Below are positions 1 to 6,065 of a stretch of DNA of 6,645 nt, one piece after another. Below the pieces are notes generated by a model. It worked only from the letters and a program-made list of their open reading frames with translations. It did not search any database and was not told where the DNA came from. The DNA is taken from contig CAMWRO010000168.1 in NCBI GenBank assembly GCA_947176615.1, positions 1 through 6,645 on the forward strand, written 5' to 3'. Made by a program: the position numbers and the translations under genes. Source of the DNA: an uncultured Porphyromonadaceae bacterium (GTDB lineage Bacteria; Bacteroidota; Bacteroidia; Bacteroidales; Muribaculaceae). Within the stretch, counting starts at the first letter, position 1, and every line of letters starts with the position of its first letter.

Positions 1-83
1 TATGCTCCCTCGATTCATGACAAAATCCGACGCGTGTAAACGGGCTTTGGATTTAACAGTTGTTATGAAACACCCTCTAAGAC

Positions 84-2510
84 TCATTTTACGTCTATGG
101 TTATTTCACCGCCATTAAGCAACGGTGAGGTAAATGTAACAGTCGAGGGGCCGTTAGAGTTCTTGACCGGAGCAAGATATGCGAGAAGGCGCCCTCCGTA
201 GACCCGCTGGCGGTTGTCGCGGTAATCGCCCATGTCGGTGTTGTCTGACCCTTCCAGTCCGAGCAGTCTTACCGTGCCGCCCTCTATGCGGCAGGTGATA
301 TTGTTGTCGGCAAGGATGACGGGGTTGCCGTTGTCGTCAACGACCTCGATAAGGATATGAGCAACATTTTCATGGCTTTCAAGCGTCGTGGGGCCGAGAG
401 CGGTAATGCGGAGGGCTGCGGGACGTCCTGAGGTCACGATGGTGTCAGATGACAGAATTGTGCCGTCAGTGCCTACTCCGTGGGCGACAAGTGTTCCCGG
501 CTCAAACGGTATGTCCCAGTGGATTATTCCCGTAGTGTCATTATAGGGTTTGGTATCTCCGACCTGTCGGCCGTTCAGTTCAAGCCGAGCGGCGGGAGCG
601 TTGGTGTAGCTTACGACTCTTACCGTCTGCCCCGGTTCATGGTTCCACACCGCCGGAGCGTCCATTGACACCCATCCTCTTGAACGGCGGTTGACCGGAT
701 AGGCGCCGACATAGGTGACGGGGCGGTCACACCACAGCGCGGCGCGGAAGTGTCCGCGGGGTTTGGGGAAACTGCCAAAGTCGAGCAACCCCGTGTTGAG
801 TCCGCGCGAGGGCCACTGTCCCGACTCGCCGAGATAATCGGTGCCGGTCCAGATGAACTGCCCGAAAATGTAGTCATTGTCGCGCACCGCTTTCCACGCA
901 TCAAATCCCTGCCCGTTTTCACTGCCGTAGATAATGCGGTCGGGGTAGGCGGCGTGATCCTCGGCATAACGGTTTTCGGTATAGTTGTAACCCACGACAT
1001 CGACAGCGCGGGGATATTCGGTCTCATTTGACATCACGACTCCGGCGAGCGCGCCTGTTACCGGGCGGGAATCGTCAATGCCGCGTATTACGGCCGCGAG
1101 GCGTCGGGCAATCTCGCCGATGCGCATCGCGTCGGGAGCATCGGGATTGTAACCGCCATACATCGGCTGGTTTATTGATGAGTTTTTACCGTCGAGAACA
1201 GGGTGGGAATACGGGTCGTTGGGGTAATCGACCTCGTTGCCGACGCTCCAGAGGAATATCGACGGATGGTTGCGGTCACGGCGCACCATGTCGGCCACGT
1301 CGGTCTCGATCCATTCCTCAAAGAAGTCATACGAGCCTTCATATTTCGGAGTGCCCTTGTTCCACCCTTCGACCCACTTGCGCTTGGGATATTCCCATTC
1401 GTCGCTCCCTTCGTCCATGACGAGGAACCCTTTTTCGTCACACAGGTCATACAGCACCGGGGCCTGCGGGTTGTGGCTCATGCGTATGGCGTTGGCCCCG
1501 ATAGCCTTCAGGTTGTCGAGCCTCCGCGCCCACACGTCGCGCGGAACCACTGCGCCGAGAACCCCCGCGTCGTGGTGCAGACACACACCCTTGACTTTTA
1601 TGTTGCGCCCGTTTATGGCAAAACCGTTGTCGGGGTCAAATTCCAGTGTGCGTAACCCTATCCGGCACTCGCTGCGGTCGACCTCCCGGCCGTTGTCATA
1701 CAGTCGGGTGACGAGCGTGTAGAGATAGGGCGAGTCGATGTCCCACCGCCGGGGGTTGGCAATTGTCATGTTTATGGTTGAACGTTCCCCGGCAGCTATG
1801 TTTTTAGATTTCCGGGCTACGACATTGCCTTCCGTGTCGGTGATTGTCGCCACAGCCTTCAGTCGGCCTTTTCCAGCCGGGCCGACAGCCTTCACGTCAA
1901 CTTCTACCGTCGCTTTCCTGTCGGTTATCGACGTGGCTTTCCACCCGGTGCCCCAAGCATCCCAGCGGGAGTCACCGGCGGTTACCATCCATGTGTCGCG
2001 GTAGATTCCCGAGCCTGTATACCATCGTGAATCAGCTTCGCGGCTGTGGTCTACGCGCACTGCCATCACATTTTTGCCCTCTTTCAGATATGGCGTCAGG
2101 TCATAGTGGAACGACACATAGCCGTTGGGGCGTTTCCCGAGCAGGTGGCCGTTGAGGTAAACCTCGCTGCGGTTGTAGATTCCTTCAAAATATATGAAGC
2201 GGTTCTGCCCGTCAGGGGTGAAATCAAATGTCTTGCGATACCATGCGATGCCTCCCGGCAGATACCCGGTGCAACTGTTCAGTGACGGCGACAGCTTTCC
2301 CTCGATTGACCAGTCATGTGGCAGGTCGAGTTGCCGCCACCGGGAATCGTCATAGTCGGGGAGGGACATGGCCGAACTGTCGGCAAGAATGAATTTCCAG
2401 TCGTCGTTAAATTTTACCGCGTTGCCGAAATTGAGCGAGCAAGTCTCTGACGCGGCTGTCAATGGAAAAAGCAGTCCGATTAGAAATGTGATGACATTAT
2501 AGCGTTTCAT
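84..2510 (-). CDS. Secreted glycoside hydrolase family 2 protein, putative beta-galactosidase
   Basis: Predicted exported enzyme of 808 residues that would remove a terminal beta-linked sugar (probably galactose) from oligosaccharides in the periplasm or at the cell surface. Residues 1-20 form a signal peptide (basic start, hydrophobic core, small residues before cleavage); there is no lipobox cysteine. Order of parts: sugar-binding jelly-roll about 29-178 (LPHDW, YLNG, GSGIYRD), immunoglobulin-like domain about 179-288, TIM barrel about 289-595, then beta-sandwich domains of the DUF4982 and GH2 C-terminal type to the end. In the barrel, WSVGNE gives the likely acid/base Glu426; Glu531 in YGSEN is the likely nucleophile; RMSHNPQ and IWTGTDYLGE are typical of the family. 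Length suits Bacteroidetes GH2 enzymes. No SusC/SusD or regulator gene is visible alongside. Exact substrate is inferred: GH2 also includes glucuronidases and mannosidases. The start is set by the signal peptide; no Shine-Dalgarno is seen. Confidence 0.93.
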   Translation of the reverse strand: MKRYNVITFLIGLLFPLTAASETCSLNFGNAVKFNDDWKFILADSSAMSLPDYDDSRWRQLDLPHDWSIEGKLSPSLNSCTGYLPGGIAWYRKTFDFTPDGQNRFIYFEGIYNRSEVYLNGHLLGKRPNGYVSFHYDLTPYLKEGKNVMAVRVDHSREADSRWYTGSGIYRDTWMVTAGDSRWDAWGTGWKATSITDRKATVEVDVKAVGPAGKGRLKAVATITDTEGNVVARKSKNIAAGERSTINMTIANPRRWDIDSPYLYTLVTRLYDNGREVDRSECRIGLRTLEFDPDNGFAINGRNIKVKGVCLHHDAGVLGAVVPRDVWARRLDNLKAIGANAIRMSHNPQAPVLYDLCDEKGFLVMDEGSDEWEYPKRKWVEGWNKGTPKYEGSYDFFEEWIETDVADMVRRDRNHPSIFLWSVGNEVDYPNDPYSHPVLDGKNSSINQPMYGGYNPDAPDAMRIGEIARRLAAVIRGIDDSRPVTGALAGVVMSNETEYPRAVDVVGYNYTENRYAEDHAAYPDRIIYGSENGQGFDAWKAVRDNDYIFGQFIWTGTDYLGESGQWPSRGLNTGLLDFGSFPKPRGHFRAALWCDRPVTYVGAYPVNRRSRGWVSMDAPAVWNHEPGQTVRVVSYTNAPAARLELNGRQVGDTKPYNDTTGIIHWDIPFEPGTLVAHGVGTDGTILSSDTIVTSGRPAALRITALGPTTLESHENVAHILIEVVDDNGNPVILADNNITCRIEGGTVRLLGLEGSDNTDMGDYRDNRQRVYGGRLLAYLAPVKNSNGPSTVTFTSPLLNGGEITIDVK

Positions 2511-2535
2511 GGTGCGTTGATTTTATTTGACACTG

Positions 2536-2543
2536 CAAAAATA
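2536..2543 (-). promoter_or_regulatory. Possible -7 box for the GH2 gene
   Basis: Read on the minus strand this is TATTTTTG, a full match to the Bacteroidetes -7 consensus TAnnTTTG, 25 bases upstream of the GH2 start codon. No TTG or TTTG occurs at the expected 19-21 base distance upstream, so only half of the promoter is supported. The box falls within the T-tract of the preceding terminator hairpin, and a T-rich tract could match this consensus by chance. Confidence 0.4.
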
Positions 2544-2580
2544 AAGAATGTTTTCCAATACGGGTGATTGGAAAACATTC
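2544..2580 (-). terminator. Intrinsic terminator after the RidA gene
   Basis: Bases 2546-2559 and 2567-2580 are perfect 14-bp inverted repeats separated by a 7-base loop (ACGGGTG on the plus strand). On the minus strand the hairpin is followed by TTTATTTTT, the layout of a Rho-independent terminator. It lies about 30 bases past the RidA stop codon and before the GH2 gene. The plus-strand side is followed by A residues, so it would not work as a terminator in that direction. Confidence 0.82.
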
Positions 2581-2608
2581 AAAAAACGAGTCTAATCAGT
2601 CAGACTGC

Positions 2609-2983
2609 TTATTCGGCGGCGATTACCTCGATTTCGACGAGGACCTGCTTGGGGAGCTCCTTGACGGCGACAGCCGAGCGGGCGGGGTAGGGCTCGGTGA
2701 ACTCACGTCCGTAGACCTCGTTCATTTCGCCGAAAAGGCTCATGTCGGCAAGGAATACGGTTGTCTTTAACACATTGTCAAGAGTCATGCCTGTCTGGGC
2801 AAGGATAGCCTTGATATTGGCGATTGACTGCTCGGTCTGGGCCTTGATGCCTTCGGGAACTTCGCCGGTAGCGGGATTGACGGGAATCTGTCCCGAGATA
2901 AAGCGCATTGTGCCACACTTGATACCTTGGCTGTAAGGGCCGATTGCTGCCGGGGCAGCTTTGGTTGCGATTGGTTCTTTCAT
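2609..2983 (-). CDS. ridA: RidA family reactive intermediate (enamine/imine) deaminase
   Basis: Small cytosolic enzyme of 124 residues, the usual length for the YjgF/YER057c/UK114 family, whose members act as homotrimers. RidA hydrolyses reactive enamines and imines such as 2-aminoacrylate, released by PLP enzymes like serine/threonine dehydratase, to keto acids and ammonia, and so protects PLP enzymes from damage. Seen in the sequence: GPYSQ at 15-19 with the conserved Tyr17, SGQIP at 30-34, the PARSAVAV block with Arg102 (equivalent to the carboxylate-binding Arg105 of E. coli RidA), and the closing VEIEVIA with Glu118. The position matching E. coli Cys107 is Ala104, a change not expected to abolish activity because Arg carries the conserved role. 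It starts 23 bases after the BrkB-family gene on the same strand, so co-transcription is likely; a strong hairpin follows it. The upstream bases are A-rich without Shine-Dalgarno. Confidence 0.95.
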   Translation of the reverse strand: MKEPIATKAAPAAIGPYSQGIKCGTMRFISGQIPVNPATGEVPEGIKAQTEQSIANIKAILAQTGMTLDNVLKTTVFLADMSLFGEMNEVYGREFTEPYPARSAVAVKELPKQVLVEIEVIAAE

Positions 2984-3006
2984 GATTTTTTTAATAAAAA
3001 GTGAGA

Positions 3007-4392
3007 TTAAACTTTTATGTCAATGTCGGTGAGAGGAATGTTTTCGTCTTCTCCCGCAAGTTTCTCGTTCACAGTGTCGAGAATCTCGTTGATAGGGCCG
3101 AAACGCCGGTCAAACCCGGGTATGAACTGCCCCGAGCCCCATTTGCGCAACGTGGAGATGACACGGGCGACGGTATAGTTTTCGGGACTCATGGCAGGAA
3201 GCAGCGGCGCGGGGGCGTTTTTGTCGGGTATGGCTATTTGGACGATGAGTCTGGTTTCGAGCAGGCGTGCCACGACAAGGTCGACCAGCCGAGGCGGGAA
3301 ACCGTAGGTCGTAGTGAGGTCATCTGTCGTTATGGGGCGCATGTTGTCCTTGAATCGTTTCACAATTATGGTCATGATTGCAAGACACACGCGGCGACGG
3401 TAGTCAAGCGAAATCCCGTCAATCTGTTTCTCGAAACTGAACCGGAAAATGTTTTGGGAAGAACAGCAGACCAGTGCGCCGGTAAGGGTGATAAGCCACG
3501 TCAGCTGCAACCATATCAGCATCAACGGAAGAAAAGAGAAGCTGCCGTAGATGGCGTTGTATTTCGCCACATACATCTGTCCCGACACAAATACCCACTG
3601 GAGCAGCTGGAACGAAGTCCCCGCAAGCACTCCGGCAATGGCGGCGTTGGCAAACTTTACCTTTGTGTTTGGAATCAGCATATAGGCGCCCGCAAAGAAA
3701 AGCCACGAGAAAAAGTAGGAGGCAAAATCGAGTAGAAATGTCACCAACGGTGTCATGAAGCCGAAATGCAGAATTTTCTGCAACGCACCCGACATGAAGA
3801 TAGAGATGCCTCCCGAGCAGATCATCAATACCGGCAGGACAATCAATATCGCCGTGTAGTCAGTCACCTTGCGCCATATCGACCTCCCCGTCGTCACACC
3901 CCACACTGAGTTGAATGCATCCTCCACATTCATCAGCAGGGAAATCAATGTCCACAACAGGAACACGATGCCCACGCCGACAAATATCCCCTCCGATGCC
4001 TGAGCGAGATAAGAGTCGACAAACCGCAGCGCGGTTTCGAGTGCTTTCTGTTGTGACGGGAAATACTTGAACAGCTCTCCCTGCAGCAGATTCTGAAATC
4101 CGAATCCGCGCCCGATGGCAAAAAGCAGCGCCAGAGCCGGAACAACGGCAAGCAGAGTGCGGTAAGTCATCGCGCACGACTTGGACTGCAGGTCGCTGTT
4201 GAGAAAAGAGCGCACGGTCAGATTCAGCGTCTTGACGACGTTGACCTTCCAGTCGCGGCGCGGGTCTTCCCACACCCCTTCCGTGCAATAGTCCCACGCT
4301 CGTGTCCCGAAGGCCACGGCGCGCCCCCACCACGACAGCTTTTCATCGCCGCCGGGAGTCTTCCGGGTATCGTCATTCCTCTCCTCAGTCAT
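3007..4392 (-). CDS. YihY/BrkB family inner-membrane protein
   Basis: Polytopic membrane protein of 461 residues. A charged cytoplasmic start (1-75) leads to the family core, with about six membrane segments near 78-98, 136-158, 179-202, 218-240, 246-268 and 284-312. Family-like signatures are SCAMTYRTLLAVVPALALL at 72-90, LLMNVEDAFNSVWGV at 152-166, and the YGSFSFLPLMLIWLQL stretch at 282-297. A soluble C-terminal part (about 330-461) looks like a winged-helix-type domain; this tail makes the protein longer than the roughly 290-residue enteric YihY and is common in Bacteroidetes members. The biochemical role of the family is not settled. Older labels as ribonuclease BN are wrong, and BrkB is tied to serum resistance in Bordetella. 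It leads a probable two-gene unit with RidA. The start at 4392 was kept because it gives the full charged N-terminus and lies 20 bases from a -7-like box. Confidence 0.92.
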   Translation of the reverse strand: MTEERNDDTRKTPGGDEKLSWWGRAVAFGTRAWDYCTEGVWEDPRRDWKVNVVKTLNLTVRSFLNSDLQSKSCAMTYRTLLAVVPALALLFAIGRGFGFQNLLQGELFKYFPSQQKALETALRFVDSYLAQASEGIFVGVGIVFLLWTLISLLMNVEDAFNSVWGVTTGRSIWRKVTDYTAILIVLPVLMICSGGISIFMSGALQKILHFGFMTPLVTFLLDFASYFFSWLFFAGAYMLIPNTKVKFANAAIAGVLAGTSFQLLQWVFVSGQMYVAKYNAIYGSFSFLPLMLIWLQLTWLITLTGALVCCSSQNIFRFSFEKQIDGISLDYRRRVCLAIMTIIVKRFKDNMRPITTDDLTTTYGFPPRLVDLVVARLLETRLIVQIAIPDKNAPAPLLPAMSPENYTVARVISTLRKWGSGQFIPGFDRRFGPINEILDTVNEKLAGEDENIPLTDIDIKV

Positions 4393-4412
4393 CGCTCATA
4401 ATAATTACAACA

Positions 4413-4442
4413 CAAAAATAACACATTTCCACGTCATAACAG
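4413..4442 (-). promoter_or_regulatory. Probable promoter of the BrkB-RidA unit
   Basis: On the minus strand, TATTTTTG (4413-4420) matches the Bacteroidetes -7 consensus TAnnTTTG. Nineteen bases further upstream is CTG (4440-4442), a two-of-three match to the -33 TTG. The box ends 20 bases before the BrkB start codon, which would give a very short leader. Confidence 0.45.
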
Positions 4443-4517
4443 TTTACCCGCATTAAAATTTTTAACATCAATCCGCATTTCTTCTGTTTTTGGCTCGTTG
4501 AATTAATTTGTATAAAA

Positions 4518-4548
4518 TTGGAAAATAGTAATATAATCTTTATATTTG
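4518..4548 (+). promoter_or_regulatory. Bacteroidetes-type promoter for the YD-repeat mosaic gene
   Basis: TTG at 4518-4520, a 20-base spacer, then TATATTTG at 4541-4548. Together these fit the Bacteroidetes primary sigma consensus (TTG, 19-21 bases, TAnnTTTG). The -7 box ends 25 bases before the ATG at 4574, so transcription would start around 4555. The surrounding DNA is very AT-rich. An intact promoter suggests that the mosaic gene downstream is still transcribed. Confidence 0.7.
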
Positions 4549-4573
4549 CACTAAATCATTAGCCTCTCTCGCC

Positions 4574-5083
4574 ATGAATATAAAAATTTCTTCATTACGT
4601 TTATTTATTGCAACAGTTTTAGCGGTTCTTATGGTGTCTAACAGCCATGTCTGCCGGGCCGATATCAGCCATCGTTATACCGATATAACCGGCACATCGG
4701 CACACCCCGGACTTGATGACAGTGGCGGCTCTTATACCGCCTCGCCACGAGGCTTCGAGGTGCCGAGACGCAACCCCGAAATTTTTGACCCGTCGGAAAC
4801 GCAGTTTGGCTACGATGCCAACGGCAACACAGTGAAGGACCAGTCGCGCAATATCAAGACGATGTGCTACAACTCGATAAACCTGCCGCTTTCGGTGCAG
4901 CTTGTGCAAGGAACCGACCGCCTCACCGGCCGAAAAACGAGTCAATCGATAAGTTACACCTACGACGCGGCGAGGGTGCGTCACCGCGTCATCCACACCA
5001 CGCGAATTATAATCCACAATGGATATTCTTCTTTTGAAACTATTACATATCCGTTTTCTAATACTCGCTTTCTTGATAAATAA
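4574..5083 (+). CDS. Small secreted mosaic protein carrying one YD/RHS repeat; probable RHS relic
   Basis: A 169-residue ORF that reads as pieces joined together. Residues 1-29 look like a signal peptide (hydrophobic 9-22, Ala29 before the mature part). Residues 30-77 are unrecognised. Residues 78-140 match the YD-repeat style of Bacteroidetes RHS proteins: GYDANGNTVKDQSRNI, then YNSINLP, then SYTYDAARVRHRV. Residues 142-159 are a short motif also found at the end of the next gene. The last ten residues are unrecognised. Secreted RHS proteins normally exceed 1000 residues with many such repeats, so this is far too short to form the usual RHS shell and may be an internal-deletion product. Base composition drops sharply near 5000, where the YD part meets the AT-rich tail. 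No toxin domain is seen. An intact start, export signal and promoter argue that it could still be expressed. Function is unknown. Confidence 0.65.
   Translation: MNIKISSLRLFIATVLAVLMVSNSHVCRADISHRYTDITGTSAHPGLDDSGGSYTASPRGFEVPRRNPEIFDPSETQFGYDANGNTVKDQSRNIKTMCYNSINLPLSVQLVQGTDRLTGRKTSQSISYTYDAARVRHRVIHTTRIIIHNGYSSFETITYPFSNTRFLDK
4997..5050 (+). repeat. Copy 1 of an 18-codon C-terminal motif
   Basis: Encodes residues 142-159 of the mosaic ORF, built around TRIIIHNG followed by SFET. It matches copy 2 (5599-5652) at 14 of 18 residues and, by hand count, 39 of 54 bases. Of 11 codons that differ, 7 are synonymous. The copy lies exactly where the GC-rich YD-repeat DNA gives way to AT-rich DNA. 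Confidence 0.85.
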
Positions 5084-5101
5084 CTTGGCAATACAATCGT
5101 G

Positions 5102-5179
5102 ATGAAAAAAATTTGATTACTAATAATTGCGATTCTTTTGGCAGGTATGTTAAAACTAAATTTTAGTAAAGCATTATGA
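5102..5179 (+). pseudogene. Broken leader-like small ORF with an in-frame stop
   Basis: From ATG at 5102 the frame reads MKKI, TGA (5114-5116), then LLIIAILLAGMLKLNFSKAL and a stop at 5177-5179. Ignoring the TGA, this has the shape of an export signal: two lysines, a hydrophobic run and a small-residue end. ILLAG recalls a lipobox in which the expected cysteine is Met. The final TGA overlaps the ATG of the next gene (ATGA at 5176-5179). It may be the remnant of a decayed secreted gene or a non-translated leader. It is too short to be sure it was ever a gene. Confidence 0.3.
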
Positions 5180-5673
5180 AAAGATTATTTCTATATATAA
5201 TTATAATTGTTATGGGTCACGCGACATGGGCTAATAATGTCAATCTTGATACTGTTATCGGGCATGTTGCTAAGGCTCAGTTGCGTAAAAGTCCAAGGTA
5301 TAGCGAATTAAATGGCAAGTGTAAATTTAATTTTTCAGATTATATTAAGATAAATCAGACTTGCGATACTATATTTATAAGGGAATCTATTTCAGAGGGT
5401 TCCTATGGCTCTGTATCAGTATGGAATAAGAAATATAGTATTAGTGTTGACAACATCGGAACTGATTATGAAACCATTCGACCGTTATTTGGGAATCAAG
5501 AAAAGAAATACATTTCAGAATGGAATACATCTTTTCTCTCCGGAACTAATGCGTATATCGTGAAAAGGGATGAAATATGTGATGGCTATATTTGTTGGGC
5601 GACACGAATAATCATCCACAACGGCTTCGCATCATTTGAAACTATCAATTATAGAGGACCTATAGTTGACTAA
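5176..5673 (+). CDS. Secreted four-cysteine orphan protein
   Basis: A 165-residue protein that I do not recognise. Residues 1-19 are a clear signal peptide (MKR, then an Ile/Leu-rich core, ending ATWA before Asn20), so it should enter the periplasm. The mature part is about 146 residues with cysteines at 49, 63, 135 and 140, which could form two disulfides. It is rich in Tyr, Ile, Ser and Asn and has no membrane segment after the signal. Residues 142-159 repeat the C-terminal motif of the upstream mosaic protein. The coding DNA is strongly AT-rich compared with the GH2, RidA and BrkB genes, which suggests acquired DNA. Its place behind a YD-repeat fragment would suit a cargo effector or an immunity protein, but nothing in the sequence decides this. 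The ATG was chosen for the signal peptide; no Shine-Dalgarno or strong promoter is evident upstream. Confidence 0.72.
   Translation: MKRLFLYIIIIVMGHATWANNVNLDTVIGHVAKAQLRKSPRYSELNGKCKFNFSDYIKINQTCDTIFIRESISEGSYGSVSVWNKKYSISVDNIGTDYETIRPLFGNQEKKYISEWNTSFLSGTNAYIVKRDEICDGYICWATRIIIHNGFASFETINYRGPIVD
5599..5652 (+). repeat. Copy 2 of the 18-codon C-terminal motif
   Basis: Encodes residues 142-159 of the secreted orphan and is the partner of the copy at 4997-5050. Differences include Thr/Ala, Tyr/Phe, Ser/Ala and Thr/Asn, all mild. The segment is visibly less AT-rich than the rest of its gene. Confidence 0.85.
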
Positions 5674-5709
5674 TTCACACTTGTTTTGGACAAAAAAATA
5701 GCAAAGAAG

Positions 5710-5811
5710 ATGAAACAGAAATTCCTAAATACAATCTTTTATATAATATATGCATATGTCGGGTTATGCACATTATACCTGCTGATTATACATTTCACAA
5801 TCACCAGATAA
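5710..5811 (+). CDS. Possible 33-residue single-pass membrane peptide
   Basis: ATG at 5710 opens 33 codons ending TAA at 5809-5811. The peptide begins MKQKFLNTIFYIIYAYVG and has one long hydrophobic run (about residues 5-29), with lysines in front and Arg33 at the end, so it could be a single membrane helix. A purine-rich AAGAAG directly precedes the ATG, too close to be a good Shine-Dalgarno. It begins 36 bases after the secreted orphan's stop codon, on the same strand. Short hydrophobic ORFs arise easily in AT-rich DNA, so coding status is uncertain. Confidence 0.3.
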   Translation: MKQKFLNTIFYIIYAYVGLCTLYLLIIHFTITR

Positions 5812-5924
5812 CTCACATCCGCTGTTAACGGTTAATTATATTTTATCAATTATGGTTCTATGTCGTAGTTTATATAATTTTATTACCCATTGAATTAATA
5901 TATAATTTCACAATTTTTCAAGCT

Positions 5925-6038
5925 ATGGTAAGGAAGATGTCAGTTTTAGTGGTGGCTTTGCTGCCGGCGGTGGGAGGGTCCGTGGCGTCGGTCGGCGAAG
6001 ATTGCGATGCTATAGGTGGCTTATGGACAAATGATTAG
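5925..6038 (+). pseudogene. GC-rich islet: short ORF or coding debris
   Basis: About 100 GC-rich bases sit inside very AT-rich DNA. One frame from ATG 5925 gives 37 residues starting MVRKMSVLVVALLPAVGG, which resembles an export signal, and stops at TAG 6036-6038. Another frame (open from after the TAA at about 5903 to the TGA near 6032) contains SYGKEDVSFSGGFAAGGG, a glycine-rich stretch resembling part of a larger protein. The abrupt composition change suggests a fragment of a foreign or older gene. Which frame, if either, was real cannot be told from the window. Confidence 0.3.
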
Positions 6039-6065
6039 AAATAATTTACGCAATTTAAATTCAAG

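Larger units (their letters stand above)
5674..6065 (+). other. AT-rich stretch between two orphan genes, with only tiny ORFs
   Basis: There is no gene of normal size in these 392 bases. They hold a 33-codon hydrophobic ORF (5710-5811), an AT-rich spacer (5812-5924) and a GC-rich islet (5925-6038). No tRNA, intrinsic terminator or convincing promoter was found; the spacer has several TATA-like runs but no TAnnTTTG box with a properly placed TTG. Confidence 0.6.

Noticed and set aside
1..39. A 12-residue open tail on the plus strand (YAPSIHDKIRRV, stop at 37-39) that could be the end of a gene entering from the left.
   Set aside because: Twelve codons at a window edge are expected by chance in a GC-moderate genome, and no family signature is visible. 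It needs the sequence to the left.
620..2285. Several open frames of 80-160 codons on the plus strand and alternate minus frames across the GH2 gene.
   Set aside because: They overlap a full-length gene with clear domains and catalytic motifs. Their translations are Arg/Pro/Ser-rich without motifs, as expected of shadow frames in GC-rich coding DNA.
2546..2580. The perfect inverted repeat considered as an operator or a mobile-element end.
   Set aside because: Its position just after a stop codon and its trailing T-tract on the minus strand fit an intrinsic terminator. No transposase or target duplication is present.
3001..3735. A 244-codon plus-strand frame opposite the BrkB and RidA genes.
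   Set aside because: It is the antisense shadow of conserved genes, with a low-complexity charged translation and no start context.
5102..5116. TGA at 5114 as a recoded codon (for example selenocysteine or an alternative code).
   Set aside because: TGA ends the GH2 gene here, the context is a tiny ORF, and no recoding structure is visible; decay is the simpler reading.
5157..5164. TAAATTTT as a possible -7 box for the secreted orphan.
   Set aside because: It lacks the final G of TAnnTTTG, and the nearest TTTG upstream is at a 16-base spacing rather than 19-21. In such AT-rich DNA a near match is uninformative.
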